Shown piece by piece: positions 1 through 8,314 of a stretch of 14,602 bases of DNA. The DNA is from JBBQIY01 sp964618405 (GTDB taxonomy: Bacteria; Verrucomicrobiota; Kiritimatiellia; RFP12; UBA3636). Under the pieces are notes generated by a model that saw only the letters and a program-made list of their open reading frames with translations, ran no database searches and had not been told where the DNA came from. The position numbers and the translations under genes are program-made. Within the stretch, counting starts at the first letter, position 1; each line of letters opens with the position of its first letter. The stretch covers positions 1-14,602 of the forward strand of contig CAZUAY010000077.1 of the NCBI GenBank assembly GCA_964618405.1, read 5' to 3'.

Positions 1-8
1 TCTTTCAT
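1..8 (-). CDS. Possible start of a gene downstream of glnN (only about 8 bases visible)
   Basis: On the minus strand an ATG at bases 8-6 begins M-K-(D/E) and runs off the window. A GGAG lies 7 bases upstream of it, at about bases 16-19, which is good ribosome-binding-site geometry. It would start 48 bases after the glnN stop, in the same direction. A PII-type regulator (GlnB/GlnK) commonly begins MKxI and would suit this context, but that is only a guess from three codons. It could equally be a chance ATG. Confidence 0.22.
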
Positions 9-56
9 CGCGGTGCTCCATGTAGTTTACGAGTGTTCGATTGGCGACCTGGTAGG

Positions 57-2189
57 TTAATAGACGAACAGCATTTCGCGATATTTGGGCAACGGCCAGC
101 GGTCGTCTGGTACAATTCTCTCAAGGTCATCTACCGTGGTACGGATGGCTGTCATCGCCTCGAGAATTTCCTCGTGAAGCCCCTTGAGGGACTGCTTCAG
201 GGCAAAAGTCTTTCGAGAAAGCGCTTCGATGGCGAGTCCAATTTCCTTTGCCTTTTCGGCGACGGCGGAAGCACCTTCCTGAAGGCCGGCTTCCTTTGCA
301 GCCGCCAGTGTTCTGGCGAGACAGCCGTATTCGGCGGTAGCGGCAGGAGCGATCATGCTGGTGACGATTTCGAGGGCGATTTCACCTTCGATGTGGATCT
401 TGCGATGGTAGTCCTTTTCAAAGACTTCGTACCGAGAGACGAGCTCCTTGCGGCTGTATACGCCATACTTCTCGAACAAAGCGATATTCTGCGGGGTGAC
501 AAGAGCCTTGAGTGCGGACATGGTGTCCGGTGCGTTCGGAAGACCGCGTTTTGCGGCTTCGTTAAGCCACGCTTCTGTATAGCCGTCGCCGTTGAAGATG
601 ATTCGCTTGTGTTCCTTGATGATGTGGCGGAGCACCTTCTGCAGGCCGACGAGGAAGCCCTCCTGTGGAAGGTCTTCGAGGTGTCCGGATATATGGTCGA
701 AAGCGGCGGCGACGATGGTGTTAAGCACGGTGTTTGGGCCGGAGCATGACTGGCTTGAGCCCGGGGCGCGAAATTCGAACTTATTGCCGGTAAAGGCGAA
801 TGGCGACGTGCGGTTACGATCCGTGGCATCGCGAGGGAGCGGCGGAAGCGTGTCGCACCCGATCCGCATCGAACCAGCGTGTTTACTGGACTTCGGCTCC
901 CCGTTTTCAAGTTGTTCGATGATATCGGAGAGCTGGTCTCCCAAGTAGATTGAGATGACGGCTGGCGGGGCCTCGTTGGCACCGAGGCGGTGGTCGTTAC
1001 CGGTGCCTGAGACGGAGGCTCGCAGGAGGTCGGCATAGTTGTCGACGGCCATGATGACCGCGCTAAGCGTGGTGAGAAATATGGCGTTCTGGTGAGGGTC
1101 TGTGCCCGGGTTGAGAAGGTTGCGTTCTCCGTATGCTATCGACCAGTTGTTATGCTTGCCGGAGCCGTTGATGCCAGCAAAAGGTTTTTCGTGGAGCAGG
1201 CAGACGAGGCCGTTGCGCTCCGCTACATTCCTGAGAACTTCCATGACCAGCATGTTGTGGTCGCAGGCCAGATTAACCTCTTCAAACATCGGTGCCAGTT
1301 CGAACTGGGCGGGGGCAACTTCGTTATGCCGCGTCTTGGCGGGGATTCCAAGTCGCCAAAGTTGCACCTCGACTTCGGTCATGAAGTTGAGCACTCTCAT
1401 GCGTATGGAGCCGAAATAGTGATCGTCCAACTGCTGGTGCTTGGGCGGCGATGCGCCGAAGAGGGTTCGCCCAGTTTGGAGCAGGTCAGGCCTCTGGAGG
1501 AAGAAGTTCCTGTCGATGAGGAAGTATTCCTGCTCTGGACCGAGGGAGATGGAGACGTGATCTGGGGGCAGACCGAAGCATTTCATCAACCGCGCCGTCG
1601 AGGCAGACAGCGCTTGTATTGACCTGAGTAAAGGGGTCTTTTTATCGAGCGCCTCTCCGGAGTAGGAGCAGAACGCTGTTGGGATGCACAGGGTGGCTCC
1701 GCAGCCATGGCGTTTGATGAAAGCCGGGCTGGTGGGATCCCAAGCGGTGTAACCTCGCGCTTCGAATGTAGAGCGCAGACCGCCAGAGGGGAAGCTCGAC
1801 GCGTCCGGCTCTCCGACGATGAGGTTCTTACCGGAGAAAGCCATAATGGCCTGACTACCGGCGGTTTCCAAAAACGAATCGTGTTTCTCCGCAGTTGAAC
1901 CTGTGAGCGGAAGAAACCAATGGGTGAAGTGAGTCGCGCCGCGCTCTAGAGCCCATTTCTTCATGGCATGAGCGACGCTGCTCGCGATATCCGCGTCAAT
2001 CGGGACTCCGTTGTTTATCGTAGACAGCAACGTGGAGCAAATGTCTTTGGGGAGATATTCATGCATGGCCTTTTCGTTGAACACGTCCTCTCCATAGAAG
2101 CCGATATCAACGGGTTTCGAAGGCGCGAGTAGCACCGCTTGGATGCTTGCAATTGCCTCAACGGCATGGGTTCTGTTCCTGTTGGCCAT
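57..2189 (-). CDS. glnN: Type III glutamine synthetase
   Basis: Glutamine synthetase III (GSIII family) makes glutamine from glutamate, ammonium and ATP in the cytoplasm. The start at 2189 gives 710 residues, within the usual 700-730 of GSIII and far above the roughly 450 of GlnA type I. It is preferred over a start at 2216 because GAGAGGAAG lies about 8 bases upstream of this ATG. Visible GS landmarks, numbered from this start, are GPEQEYFLID near 217-226 (active-site acidic residues), RHNEVAPAQFE near 287-297, the ATP-loop equivalent NGSGKHNNWS near 341-350 and NKFEFRAPGSSQS near 469-481. The GSIII-specific N-terminal block HFTHWFLPLTGSTAEKHDSF is near 87-106. No frameshift or missing core motif is seen. 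The gene diverges from gltB and has its own sigma-54-type promoter at 2241-2257, so nitrogen-limitation control is inferred. Confidence 0.96.
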   Translation of the reverse strand: MANRNRTHAVEAIASIQAVLLAPSKPVDIGFYGEDVFNEKAMHEYLPKDICSTLLSTINNGVPIDADIASSVAHAMKKWALERGATHFTHWFLPLTGSTAEKHDSFLETAGSQAIMAFSGKNLIVGEPDASSFPSGGLRSTFEARGYTAWDPTSPAFIKRHGCGATLCIPTAFCSYSGEALDKKTPLLRSIQALSASTARLMKCFGLPPDHVSISLGPEQEYFLIDRNFFLQRPDLLQTGRTLFGASPPKHQQLDDHYFGSIRMRVLNFMTEVEVQLWRLGIPAKTRHNEVAPAQFELAPMFEEVNLACDHNMLVMEVLRNVAERNGLVCLLHEKPFAGINGSGKHNNWSIAYGERNLLNPGTDPHQNAIFLTTLSAVIMAVDNYADLLRASVSGTGNDHRLGANEAPPAVISIYLGDQLSDIIEQLENGEPKSSKHAGSMRIGCDTLPPLPRDATDRNRTSPFAFTGNKFEFRAPGSSQSCSGPNTVLNTIVAAAFDHISGHLEDLPQEGFLVGLQKVLRHIIKEHKRIIFNGDGYTEAWLNEAAKRGLPNAPDTMSALKALVTPQNIALFEKYGVYSRKELVSRYEVFEKDYHRKIHIEGEIALEIVTSMIAPAATAEYGCLARTLAAAKEAGLQEGASAVAEKAKEIGLAIEALSRKTFALKQSLKGLHEEILEAMTAIRTTVDDLERIVPDDRWPLPKYREMLFVY

Positions 2190-2240
2190 AAAGTGTCTTC
2201 CTCTCACAGGTGTCAAGAATTGACGCCTTGAGAAAGCAAT

Positions 2241-2257
2241 AGCACCATGTGTGCCAA
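2241..2257 (-). promoter_or_regulatory. Sigma-54 (-24/-12) promoter for glnN
   Basis: Read on the minus strand the site is TTGGCAC-ACATG-GTGCT. It has a perfect TTGGCAC -24 element and the required GC at -12 with the canonical spacing. The only deviation is G for T at the first base of TTGC. The predicted transcript start is near 2231, leaving a leader of about 41 bases before the ATG at 2189. A short inverted repeat (GTCAA-GAA-TTGAC, 2212-2224) lies in that leader. The spacing and match are seen directly; use of the promoter is inferred. Confidence 0.72.
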
Positions 2258-2289
2258 GCGCGTTTTCAGGGGTTTTACAGCATAGTTTA

Positions 2290-2304
2290 TTACATAAAAT
2301 GTAA
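2290..2304. promoter_or_regulatory. Palindromic box 1, TTACA-N5-TGTAA
   Basis: TTACATAAAATGTAA is a 15-base inverted repeat (TTACAT/ATGTAA) in the glnN-gltB control region. A second box with the same outer pentamers and spacing begins 32 bases downstream, about three helical turns, so both would face the same side of the DNA. This is likely a dimeric regulator site. The protein is not identified. Confidence 0.5.
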
Positions 2305-2321
2305 GATATGTGCCGAGTATG

Positions 2322-2336
2322 TTACACGAATTGTAA
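2322..2336. promoter_or_regulatory. Palindromic box 2, TTACA-N5-TGTAA
   Basis: TTACACGAATTGTAA repeats the architecture of box 1 with a different centre, so TTACA/TGTAA is the conserved part. Its right half is shared with the TGT-N10-ACA element at 2332-2347, so occupancy of the two could be mutually exclusive. Confidence 0.5.
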
Positions 2337-2348
2337 TAGAGCATACAA
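2331..2348. promoter_or_regulatory. NifA-type upstream activator sequence, TGT-N10-ACA
   Basis: TTGTA-ATAGAGCA-TACAA contains TGT-N10-ACA (2332-2347), the NifA UAS consensus. The same bases also fit TGTA-N8-TACA, the NtcA (CRP/FNR family) consensus. The site lies about 66 bases upstream of the predicted gltB transcript start and about 108 upstream of that of glnN, suitable for an enhancer-binding protein. Because a NifA-like activator is encoded at 8779-10314 and both promoters look sigma-54 dependent, the NifA-type reading is preferred. That choice is inference. Confidence 0.5.
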
Positions 2349-2379
2349 TTCAGTGCCCATAATCAAGGAATTGAGGAAA

Positions 2380-2395
2380 AGGCACTGAAATTGCT
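2380..2395 (+). promoter_or_regulatory. Sigma-54 (-24/-12) promoter for gltBD
   Basis: AGGCAC-TGAAA-TTGCT matches TGGCAC-N5-TTGCW except for A at the first position. GG (2381-2382) and GC (2393-2394) have canonical spacing. The predicted transcript start is near 2406, giving a leader of about 31 bases with AGGAAGG at 2419-2425 before the gltB ATG at 2437. Confidence 0.75.
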
Positions 2396-2436
2396 ATATC
2401 CGTCCGACATACCAGATCAGGAAGGCAACAGAGCCC

Positions 2437-5400
2437 ATGAAACACCAAGACATAGACCACCCACGACAGATTCCCGAAGCAGGACTTTATTCTTTTGAAA
2501 ACGAACATGATGCCTGCGGCGTGGGATTGGTCGCGAATATCTACAACTGGGCCTCGCACGAAATCGTTTTGCGGGGTCTGATGGTGCTCAAGCGCTTGAT
2601 GCATCGTGGCGCTTCCGGCTGGGATGCCGAGACCGGGGACGGGGCGGGCATTCTGCTGTCGATGCCGGACAAGTTTTTCAGAAAGGCGGTTCCGGGGCTC
2701 CCCCCTCTCGGCGACTATGGCGTGGCGATGATGTTTGGCGGCGAAGACCGCGCGTTGGAGATGGACCGCATCATCGCCTCCGAAGGCGGAAAGGTTCTCT
2801 TCCGCCGCGATGTTCCCTGCGACGTGTCGAAGATTGGACGTTCGGCTCGGGAGACCTGTCCGCACATTAGTCAAATTTTTATCGATGGGACTGGCTTTAC
2901 TAGTCAGACCGAATTTGAACGTAAACTTTTTGTCATGCGGCGTCTGATGGAGAAGGAGATTCCGGAGGCCTACTTCTGCAGCCTGTCGAGCCGGAGCATC
3001 GTTTACAAGGGACTGTTGCTGGCTACGCAGCTTGAGAACTTCTATCCGGACCTTGACGACACGGACTTCGAGTCGGTGCTGGCGGTTGTCCATCAGCGCT
3101 ACAGCACCAACACCTTCCCAACGTGGAGTCTGGCGCATCCTTTTCGCTATCTCGCGCACAACGGAGAGATCAACACGCTACGATGCAACCTGAAAAACCT
3201 GAAGTCGAGGGAGCCTTCGCTTGCCTCTCCGCTGTTCGGTGATGACATGGCGAAAGTGCTTCCGCTTATTCAGGGAGGACAGAGCGACTCCGCCTCGCTC
3301 GATAATATGTTCGAGCTTCTGGTGGCGGCGGGAAGGCCGCTTGAGCATGGAATGCTGATGCTGATTCCGCAGGCATGGGGAAGTAAGTACTATATGGGCC
3401 GCGATGTCCGGGCCTTCTTTGAATACCACTCTGGGCTCATGGAGCCGTGGGACGGCCCGTCCGCAGTCGCCTTCAGTGATGGGGTGAATGCTGGGGCAAT
3501 TCTAGACCGCAACGGGCTGCGCCCGGCACGCTACAGCCTCTGCCGCGACGGACTCTTCGTGTTGGCCTCTGAGACCGGAACGCTGGATCTAGAACCGGGC
3601 GAAATCGTCGAGAAGGGGCGGCTGCGCCCGGGGGAGATGATCTACCTTGACTTGGAGCACGGGCGCCTGCTGAAGGATACCGAGATCAAGAACCGCGCTG
3701 CCAGGCGCAGACCTTACCGACGCTGGGTTGACGAGAACCGGCTATCCGTACACGGCCTGTTCACCGAGATCACGGCTGCGAAGGTCTCTGAGAGCCTTTT
3801 GGAGAGGCAAAAGAAGTTCGGATACAGCCGCGAGGACATTGACATTATCATCAAGGCGATGGCCTCCACCGGCAAAGAACCAATCGGGTCGATGGGCAAC
3901 GACGCCGCGCTTGCCGTACTCTCTTCAAAACCGCAGTTGCTGTTCAGCTACTTCAAACAGCTTTTCGCCCAAGTGACGAATCCTCCCATTGATCCCATCC
4001 GAGAAGAGCTGGTGATGAGTCTGACGACCTACATCGGCAACAAGGGCAATATTCTCGCGGAAACGTCCGAACAGGCTCGCCTGATCAAGCTTGAGAGGCC
4101 GGTGTTAACCGACGACGAGCTGCGGCGTTTGGCCGAGGTGGACAAGCGTGGATTCCGCTCCCGCGTACTGTCGATCGGTTTTCCAGAAGGCTCGGATGGA
4201 CGACAACTCGAAAAGGCGATTCTCCGTATTGCAACGGATGCAGTGAGTGCAGCACAAAACGGTGAGAAAATCATCATTCTTTCCGACAGGGAGCTTGGCG
4301 AGCAGATGGTACCCATCCCGTCGTTGCTCGTCACGGCAGCAGTCAACCGCGCCTTGGTCGAGGCGGGTTTACGACCGGAGATCGGGATTGTCGTGCAATC
4401 TGGAGAGGTAAGAGAAGTTATGCACTTCGCCTTGCTTCTGGGGTATGGCGCGACGGCTATTAACCCTTACCTTGCACTTGAAACGGTTTCGGAACTTGCC
4501 GGATCAGGTGAACTTGAAACCGATAAGGTGACGGCATCCGGAAACTACATCAAGGCTGTTGACCAAGGGCTTCTAAAAACGATGTCCAAAATCGGAATCT
4601 CCACGCTACGCAGCTACCGTTCGGGGCAGGTGTTTGAGGCGGTGGGCCTCAGCCGAGAGCTTGTGGACAAGTTTCTGCCCGGCACGGCTAGCCGGATAGG
4701 CGGTATCGGGCTGGATGAAATCGCAGACGAAGCCAATGACCGGGCCCGACCGACACCCGACCTCCTTTTGCCGGAAGGCGGACAATACCGATACCGCAAG
4801 AACGGTGAGAACCACCTCTGGACTCCGCAATCGCTGTCGGTCTTCCGGCAGGCGGTACAGGGCGGGGACTACCTGCGCTTCAAGGAGTACAGCCGCATGA
4901 TCGATGAGCAGGCGGAGCACCTCTGCACACTGCGCGGTCTGTTCGAGTTCAAGGAGACGACATCTATCCCGATTGAGGAGGTGCAGAGCGTCGAGTCCAT
5001 TGTCAAAACGTTTGTTTCCGGCGCCATGTCGCTGGGCTCCATTTCCCCAGAGGCCCACGAGGCGATCGCGACGGCGATGAACACGCTGGGGGGTATGAGC
5101 AACTCCGGCGAAGGGGGGGAAAGTACGGAGCGCTACGGTACCGTGCGAAACAGTGACATCAAGCAAATCGCATCGGGACGCTTCGGGGTCACGATCAACT
5201 ACCTCCGCAGTGCCCGAGATTTACAAATCAAGATGGCTCAAGGCGCGAAACCAGGCGAGGGCGGACAGCTCCCGGGCTACAAGGTGAATGAAATGGTCGC
5301 AAAACTGCGCTACTCGATTCCGAATGTGACCTTAATTTCGCCGCCTCCGCACCACGACATCTACTCCATTGAAGATTTAGCGCAATTGATCTACGATTTG

Positions 5401-6861
5401 CGCAACGCGAACCCCGCAGCAAGAATCTCAGTCAAGCTCGTGGCAGAGGTCGGTGTCGGCACGATTGCGGCAGGTGTCGCCAAAGCCCATTCGGACGTTG
5501 TCCTCATCGCTGGGCATGACGGGGGAACGGGCGCATCGCCGCTGACGAGCATCAAGCATGCGGGGCTGCCTTGGGAGTTGGGGCTTGCCGAGACCCAGCA
5601 GACGCTGGTCCTCAACCGCCTGCGCAACCGGATCAAGGTGCAGGTGGACGGTCAGCTCAAGACCGGACGCGACATCGTGATCGGAGCCTTGCTCGGCGCA
5701 GAAGAGTTTGGATTCGCAACGACGGTACTGGCCTGTCTTGGCTGTGTCATGGTACGGCAGTGCCACAGCAACACCTGCCCAGTCGGGGTGGCGACTCAGG
5801 ATCCGGAGTTGCGTAAGCGCTTTGCCGGAAAGCCCGAATACGTGATGAACTTCATGCGCTTCATTGCGCAGGAGGTACGCGAACATCTCGCGCAACTAGG
5901 ACTTCATTCGCTTGAAGAAGCGTGTGGTCGCAGCGACCTGCTGAAGATGAATCGGGCCATTGACTTTTACAAGGCACGAAATCTTGATTTCAGCGCAATA
6001 TTCCATTTAGCCGAAGGCGGCCCCGTGCGGTTCGACCCCTCTTTTGAAAAGGAGCCGCTGGAGAACTTTGACCGGCGAAGGATTTTTCCGAACGTTTCCC
6101 TCGACGGTTCGAATCAGGAGCTTGATTGCGAAATTTGTAATGTGGATCGGACGGTTGGGACTGAACTTTCGGGGGAGATCGCCTCGCGGTTCGGGCTTGC
6201 CGGGCTGCCGGAAGACACCATCAAAATCAAACTCCACGGCGTGGCGGGGCAGAGTTTCGGGGCGTTTCTGGCACCAGGCATCACTCTTGACCTTGAAGGT
6301 GAGGCGAACGATTTCGTCGGCAAGGGAATATCCGGTGGCAAGATCATCATCAAGCCTCCCAGAGAATCCCGTTTCGAGGCCGAGAAGAACGTTATTGCCG
6401 GAAATGTCATCGGCTACGGCGGTACGAGTGGTAAGATCTTTCTGAACGGGCTTGCCGGCGAACGGTTAGCCATCCGAAACTCGGGAATCACGCTGGTGGC
6501 TGAAGGGGTTGGCGACCATGGGTGCGAATACATGACGGGTGGGCGTGTCGCCGTGCTCGGCCCTGTAGGGGTTAACTTCGCGGCGGGCATGACAGGCGGT
6601 TTAGCCTATGTGCTTGATGAAGCTGGGGTCTTCGACCTGAGTTGCAATGTCGGGAGTGTGGATCTTGAAAGCATCGAACCCGGCAGTCCGGACGAACAGG
6701 AGCTCTGCGGCCTCATCGAAGAGCATTTTAAGGCCACAGGAAGTCAAAAGGCACGGCGTATTCTCGACTGCTGGGATGAGTACCGCCCGAAATTCGTCAA
6801 AGTGTTTCCAGTGGAGTACCGCCATGCGCTTGAGGTCATGGAACGAAAGGAGATCAACTAA
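2437..6861 (+). CDS. gltB: Glutamate synthase (GOGAT) large subunit
   Basis: The large subunit of glutamate synthase takes the amide nitrogen of glutamine and transfers it to 2-oxoglutarate, giving two glutamates. It works with GltD, encoded next. At 1474 residues it has the usual length. A 26-residue propeptide precedes Cys27 (DACGVG), the N-terminal nucleophile of the class II amidotransferase domain (about 27-430), with HQRYST near 219-224 and HNGEINT near 241-247. A central domain follows, then the FMN domain with SPEAHEAIATAMNTLGGMSN near 870-889. The 3Fe-4S ligands fit C1103-x5-C1109-x4-C1114. The Gly-rich C-terminal beta-helix includes GVAGQSFGAF near 1268. AGGAAGG lies 11 bases before the ATG, a slightly long spacing. 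The stop TAA and the gltD ATG are separated by one base. Confidence 0.98.
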   Translation: MKHQDIDHPRQIPEAGLYSFENEHDACGVGLVANIYNWASHEIVLRGLMVLKRLMHRGASGWDAETGDGAGILLSMPDKFFRKAVPGLPPLGDYGVAMMFGGEDRALEMDRIIASEGGKVLFRRDVPCDVSKIGRSARETCPHISQIFIDGTGFTSQTEFERKLFVMRRLMEKEIPEAYFCSLSSRSIVYKGLLLATQLENFYPDLDDTDFESVLAVVHQRYSTNTFPTWSLAHPFRYLAHNGEINTLRCNLKNLKSREPSLASPLFGDDMAKVLPLIQGGQSDSASLDNMFELLVAAGRPLEHGMLMLIPQAWGSKYYMGRDVRAFFEYHSGLMEPWDGPSAVAFSDGVNAGAILDRNGLRPARYSLCRDGLFVLASETGTLDLEPGEIVEKGRLRPGEMIYLDLEHGRLLKDTEIKNRAARRRPYRRWVDENRLSVHGLFTEITAAKVSESLLERQKKFGYSREDIDIIIKAMASTGKEPIGSMGNDAALAVLSSKPQLLFSYFKQLFAQVTNPPIDPIREELVMSLTTYIGNKGNILAETSEQARLIKLERPVLTDDELRRLAEVDKRGFRSRVLSIGFPEGSDGRQLEKAILRIATDAVSAAQNGEKIIILSDRELGEQMVPIPSLLVTAAVNRALVEAGLRPEIGIVVQSGEVREVMHFALLLGYGATAINPYLALETVSELAGSGELETDKVTASGNYIKAVDQGLLKTMSKIGISTLRSYRSGQVFEAVGLSRELVDKFLPGTASRIGGIGLDEIADEANDRARPTPDLLLPEGGQYRYRKNGENHLWTPQSLSVFRQAVQGGDYLRFKEYSRMIDEQAEHLCTLRGLFEFKETTSIPIEEVQSVESIVKTFVSGAMSLGSISPEAHEAIATAMNTLGGMSNSGEGGESTERYGTVRNSDIKQIASGRFGVTINYLRSARDLQIKMAQGAKPGEGGQLPGYKVNEMVAKLRYSIPNVTLISPPPHHDIYSIEDLAQLIYDLRNANPAARISVKLVAEVGVGTIAAGVAKAHSDVVLIAGHDGGTGASPLTSIKHAGLPWELGLAETQQTLVLNRLRNRIKVQVDGQLKTGRDIVIGALLGAEEFGFATTVLACLGCVMVRQCHSNTCPVGVATQDPELRKRFAGKPEYVMNFMRFIAQEVREHLAQLGLHSLEEACGRSDLLKMNRAIDFYKARNLDFSAIFHLAEGGPVRFDPSFEKEPLENFDRRRIFPNVSLDGSNQELDCEICNVDRTVGTELSGEIASRFGLAGLPEDTIKIKLHGVAGQSFGAFLAPGITLDLEGEANDFVGKGISGGKIIIKPPRESRFEAEKNVIAGNVIGYGGTSGKIFLNGLAGERLAIRNSGITLVAEGVGDHGCEYMTGGRVAVLGPVGVNFAAGMTGGLAYVLDEAGVFDLSCNVGSVDLESIEPGSPDEQELCGLIEEHFKATGSQKARRILDCWDEYRPKFVKVFPVEYRHALEVMERKEIN

Positions 6862-6862
6862 A

Positions 6863-8107
6863 ATGGAAGGCAGAATAGTGGACACATACCGCCCTGTTGA
6901 ACAACGACGGAACGACTACACCGAGGTCGAACGCGAGCTGTCTCTCGACGAAATACACCAGCAGTCTCGACGGTGCATGAACTGTGGAATTCCGTTTTGC
7001 CACGGCATCGGCTGCACGCTCGGCAACGTCATCCCAGAATTCAATATGGCGGTTGCGTCTGGAAACGACCTTCTGGCCTGGCAGATACTCTCTTCGACAT
7101 CGTCATTCCCTGAATTTACGGCGCGAGTATGTCCAGCACCTTGCGAGGGAAGTTGCACCTGCGACATAGGTGAGGAACCCGTGATGATTCGACAGCTTGA
7201 GAAGTATATCGTCGATACGGCATTCAAAAACGGATGGGTCAAACCTGTGATTCCAGAGCGGCGAAACGGGAAGTCTATTGCTGTTGTGGGTGGCGGGCCT
7301 GCTGGTCTNNNNNNNNNNNNNNNNNNNNNNNNNNNNNNNNNNNNNNNNNNNNNNNNNNNNNNNNNNNNNNNNNNNNNNNNNNNNNNNNNNNNNNNNNNNN
7401 NNNNNNNNCTTGGAACACCGGAGGCGAGGGACATCGACATCCCGGGAAGGGAACTGGAGGGAATTCATTTTGCGTTGGAGTTTCTTCAGGGGCAGAACCG
7501 TGCCAATTCCGGAGAACTTACCGAGCCGTCTGTATCCGCGAAAGGCAAACGGGTGTTGGTCATCGGCGGGGGTGACACCGGTAGCGACTGCATCGGGACG
7601 GCATTGCGTCAGGGTGCGGTGGAAGTCGTCCAAGTTGAAATCATGCCGGAACCTCCTGCGGAACGTTCGAAATCGACACCCTGGCCCGACTGGCCTTATC
7701 TAAAACGAACAAGCTCCAGCCATCACGAGGGTAGCGTGCAGAGACGGTGGAACATCGCGAGCAAGCGGTTCGTCGGCAACGGTGCTCGCGTCTGCGGAGT
7801 CGAAGTGTCGCAGGGGCGCTGGGCGTTGTCGCCACAGGGGAAGCCACTGAAGCCCTCGGATGTCGCGGATTCAACCGAGGTTATCGAGGCGGACTTGGTG
7901 TTGCTGGCGATGGGTTTTACCGGAGTCCCGCGAGAGGGTGCCGTGGCGCAACTTGAGTTGAAACTGACGCCGAGAGCGACCGTGATTCCGGATCCCGCTC
8001 GGCAGATATTCGTGGTGGGCGACTGTTCGAGCGGTGCCGGTCTTATCGTGCGAGCTATGGCTCATGCGCAACAAGTGGCCAAAGAGATCGCGGATATGTT
8101 GTCGTAG
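6863..8107 (+). CDS. gltD: Glutamate synthase small subunit (interrupted by assembly gap)
   Basis: The small subunit of glutamate synthase accepts electrons from NAD(P)H on FAD and passes them through Fe-S clusters to GltB. The start at 6863 is chosen because AAGGAG at 6847-6852 lies 10 bases upstream, the N-terminus MEGRIVDTYRPVEQR is typical, and the gltB stop ends one base earlier. Fe-S cysteines are C38, C41, C46 and C51, then C90, C94, C98 and C100. The FAD loop GGGPAGL is at residues 143-149, and the NAD(P)H loop IGGGDTGSDC is encoded near 7562-7591. The C-terminal VVGDCSSGAGLIVRAMAHA is the usual FAD-binding end. A run of exactly 100 N cuts the gene just after GPAGL. The GGLLRYGIP-type segment expected there is absent, so the true length is probably near 460 residues. 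The downstream sequence continues the family fold in the same frame. Confidence 0.95.
   Translation: MEGRIVDTYRPVEQRRNDYTEVERELSLDEIHQQSRRCMNCGIPFCHGIGCTLGNVIPEFNMAVASGNDLLAWQILSSTSSFPEFTARVCPAPCEGSCTCDIGEEPVMIRQLEKYIVDTAFKNGWVKPVIPERRNGKSIAVVGGGPAGXXXXXXXXXXXXXXXXXXXXXXXXXXXXXXXXXXLGTPEARDIDIPGRELEGIHFALEFLQGQNRANSGELTEPSVSAKGKRVLVIGGGDTGSDCIGTALRQGAVEVVQVEIMPEPPAERSKSTPWPDWPYLKRTSSSHHEGSVQRRWNIASKRFVGNGARVCGVEVSQGRWALSPQGKPLKPSDVADSTEVIEADLVLLAMGFTGVPREGAVAQLELKLTPRATVIPDPARQIFVVGDCSSGAGLIVRAMAHAQQVAKEIADMLS
7309..7408. other. Assembly gap, 100 N
   Basis: Exactly 100 undetermined bases lie inside gltD, the conventional placeholder for a scaffold gap of unknown size. GltD proteins usually have about 80 residues between GPAGL and the IPGREL region where only 33 unknown residues fit, so the real gap is probably about 230-250 bases. 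Window coordinates downstream would shift accordingly. Confidence 0.97.
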
Positions 8108-8193
8108 GGGTGTGGCGAGTGGGATTCAGCCTACCGCTGGGCAAGACCGCGAAAAAACCATGGGATAACTTTTTGAGCTCCAAAAACTTTGTC

Positions 8194-8280
8194 GCGTTAT
8201 GTTGCGAGCAGCGTTATGTTGCGCGGACTCCATTTCTCCTCAGTTTAGGGAGGATTGGTTTTAAGTACGCAACATAACGT
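8194..8280. repeat. GCGTTATGTTGCG direct and inverted repeats
   Basis: GCGTTATGTTGCG occurs twice directly (8194-8206 and 8211-8223, 17 bases apart). A reverse-complement copy, CGCAACATAACG, is at 8268-8279. The second and third copies can pair across a loop of about 44 bases. This may be the remains of a small mobile element or a long-loop hairpin. Confidence 0.6.
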
Positions 8281-8314
8281 GGCGAGAACACCACGTTTAC
8301 AACACTCGGGGCAT

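Noticed and set aside
33..749. 238-residue plus-strand frame antisense to glnN
   Set aside because: It lies opposite the conserved C-terminal part of glnN and has no recognisable features.
2189..2220. Sigma-70 promoter TTGACA for glnN
   Set aside because: TTGACA is present on the minus strand, but a -10 element at proper spacing would overlap the glnN start codon.
8194..8280. Integron attC site (GTTATGT and ACATAAC boxes)
   Set aside because: The boxes are in the order GTT...AAC, opposite to the AAC...GTT order of an attC site, and neither an integrase nor a cassette gene is visible.
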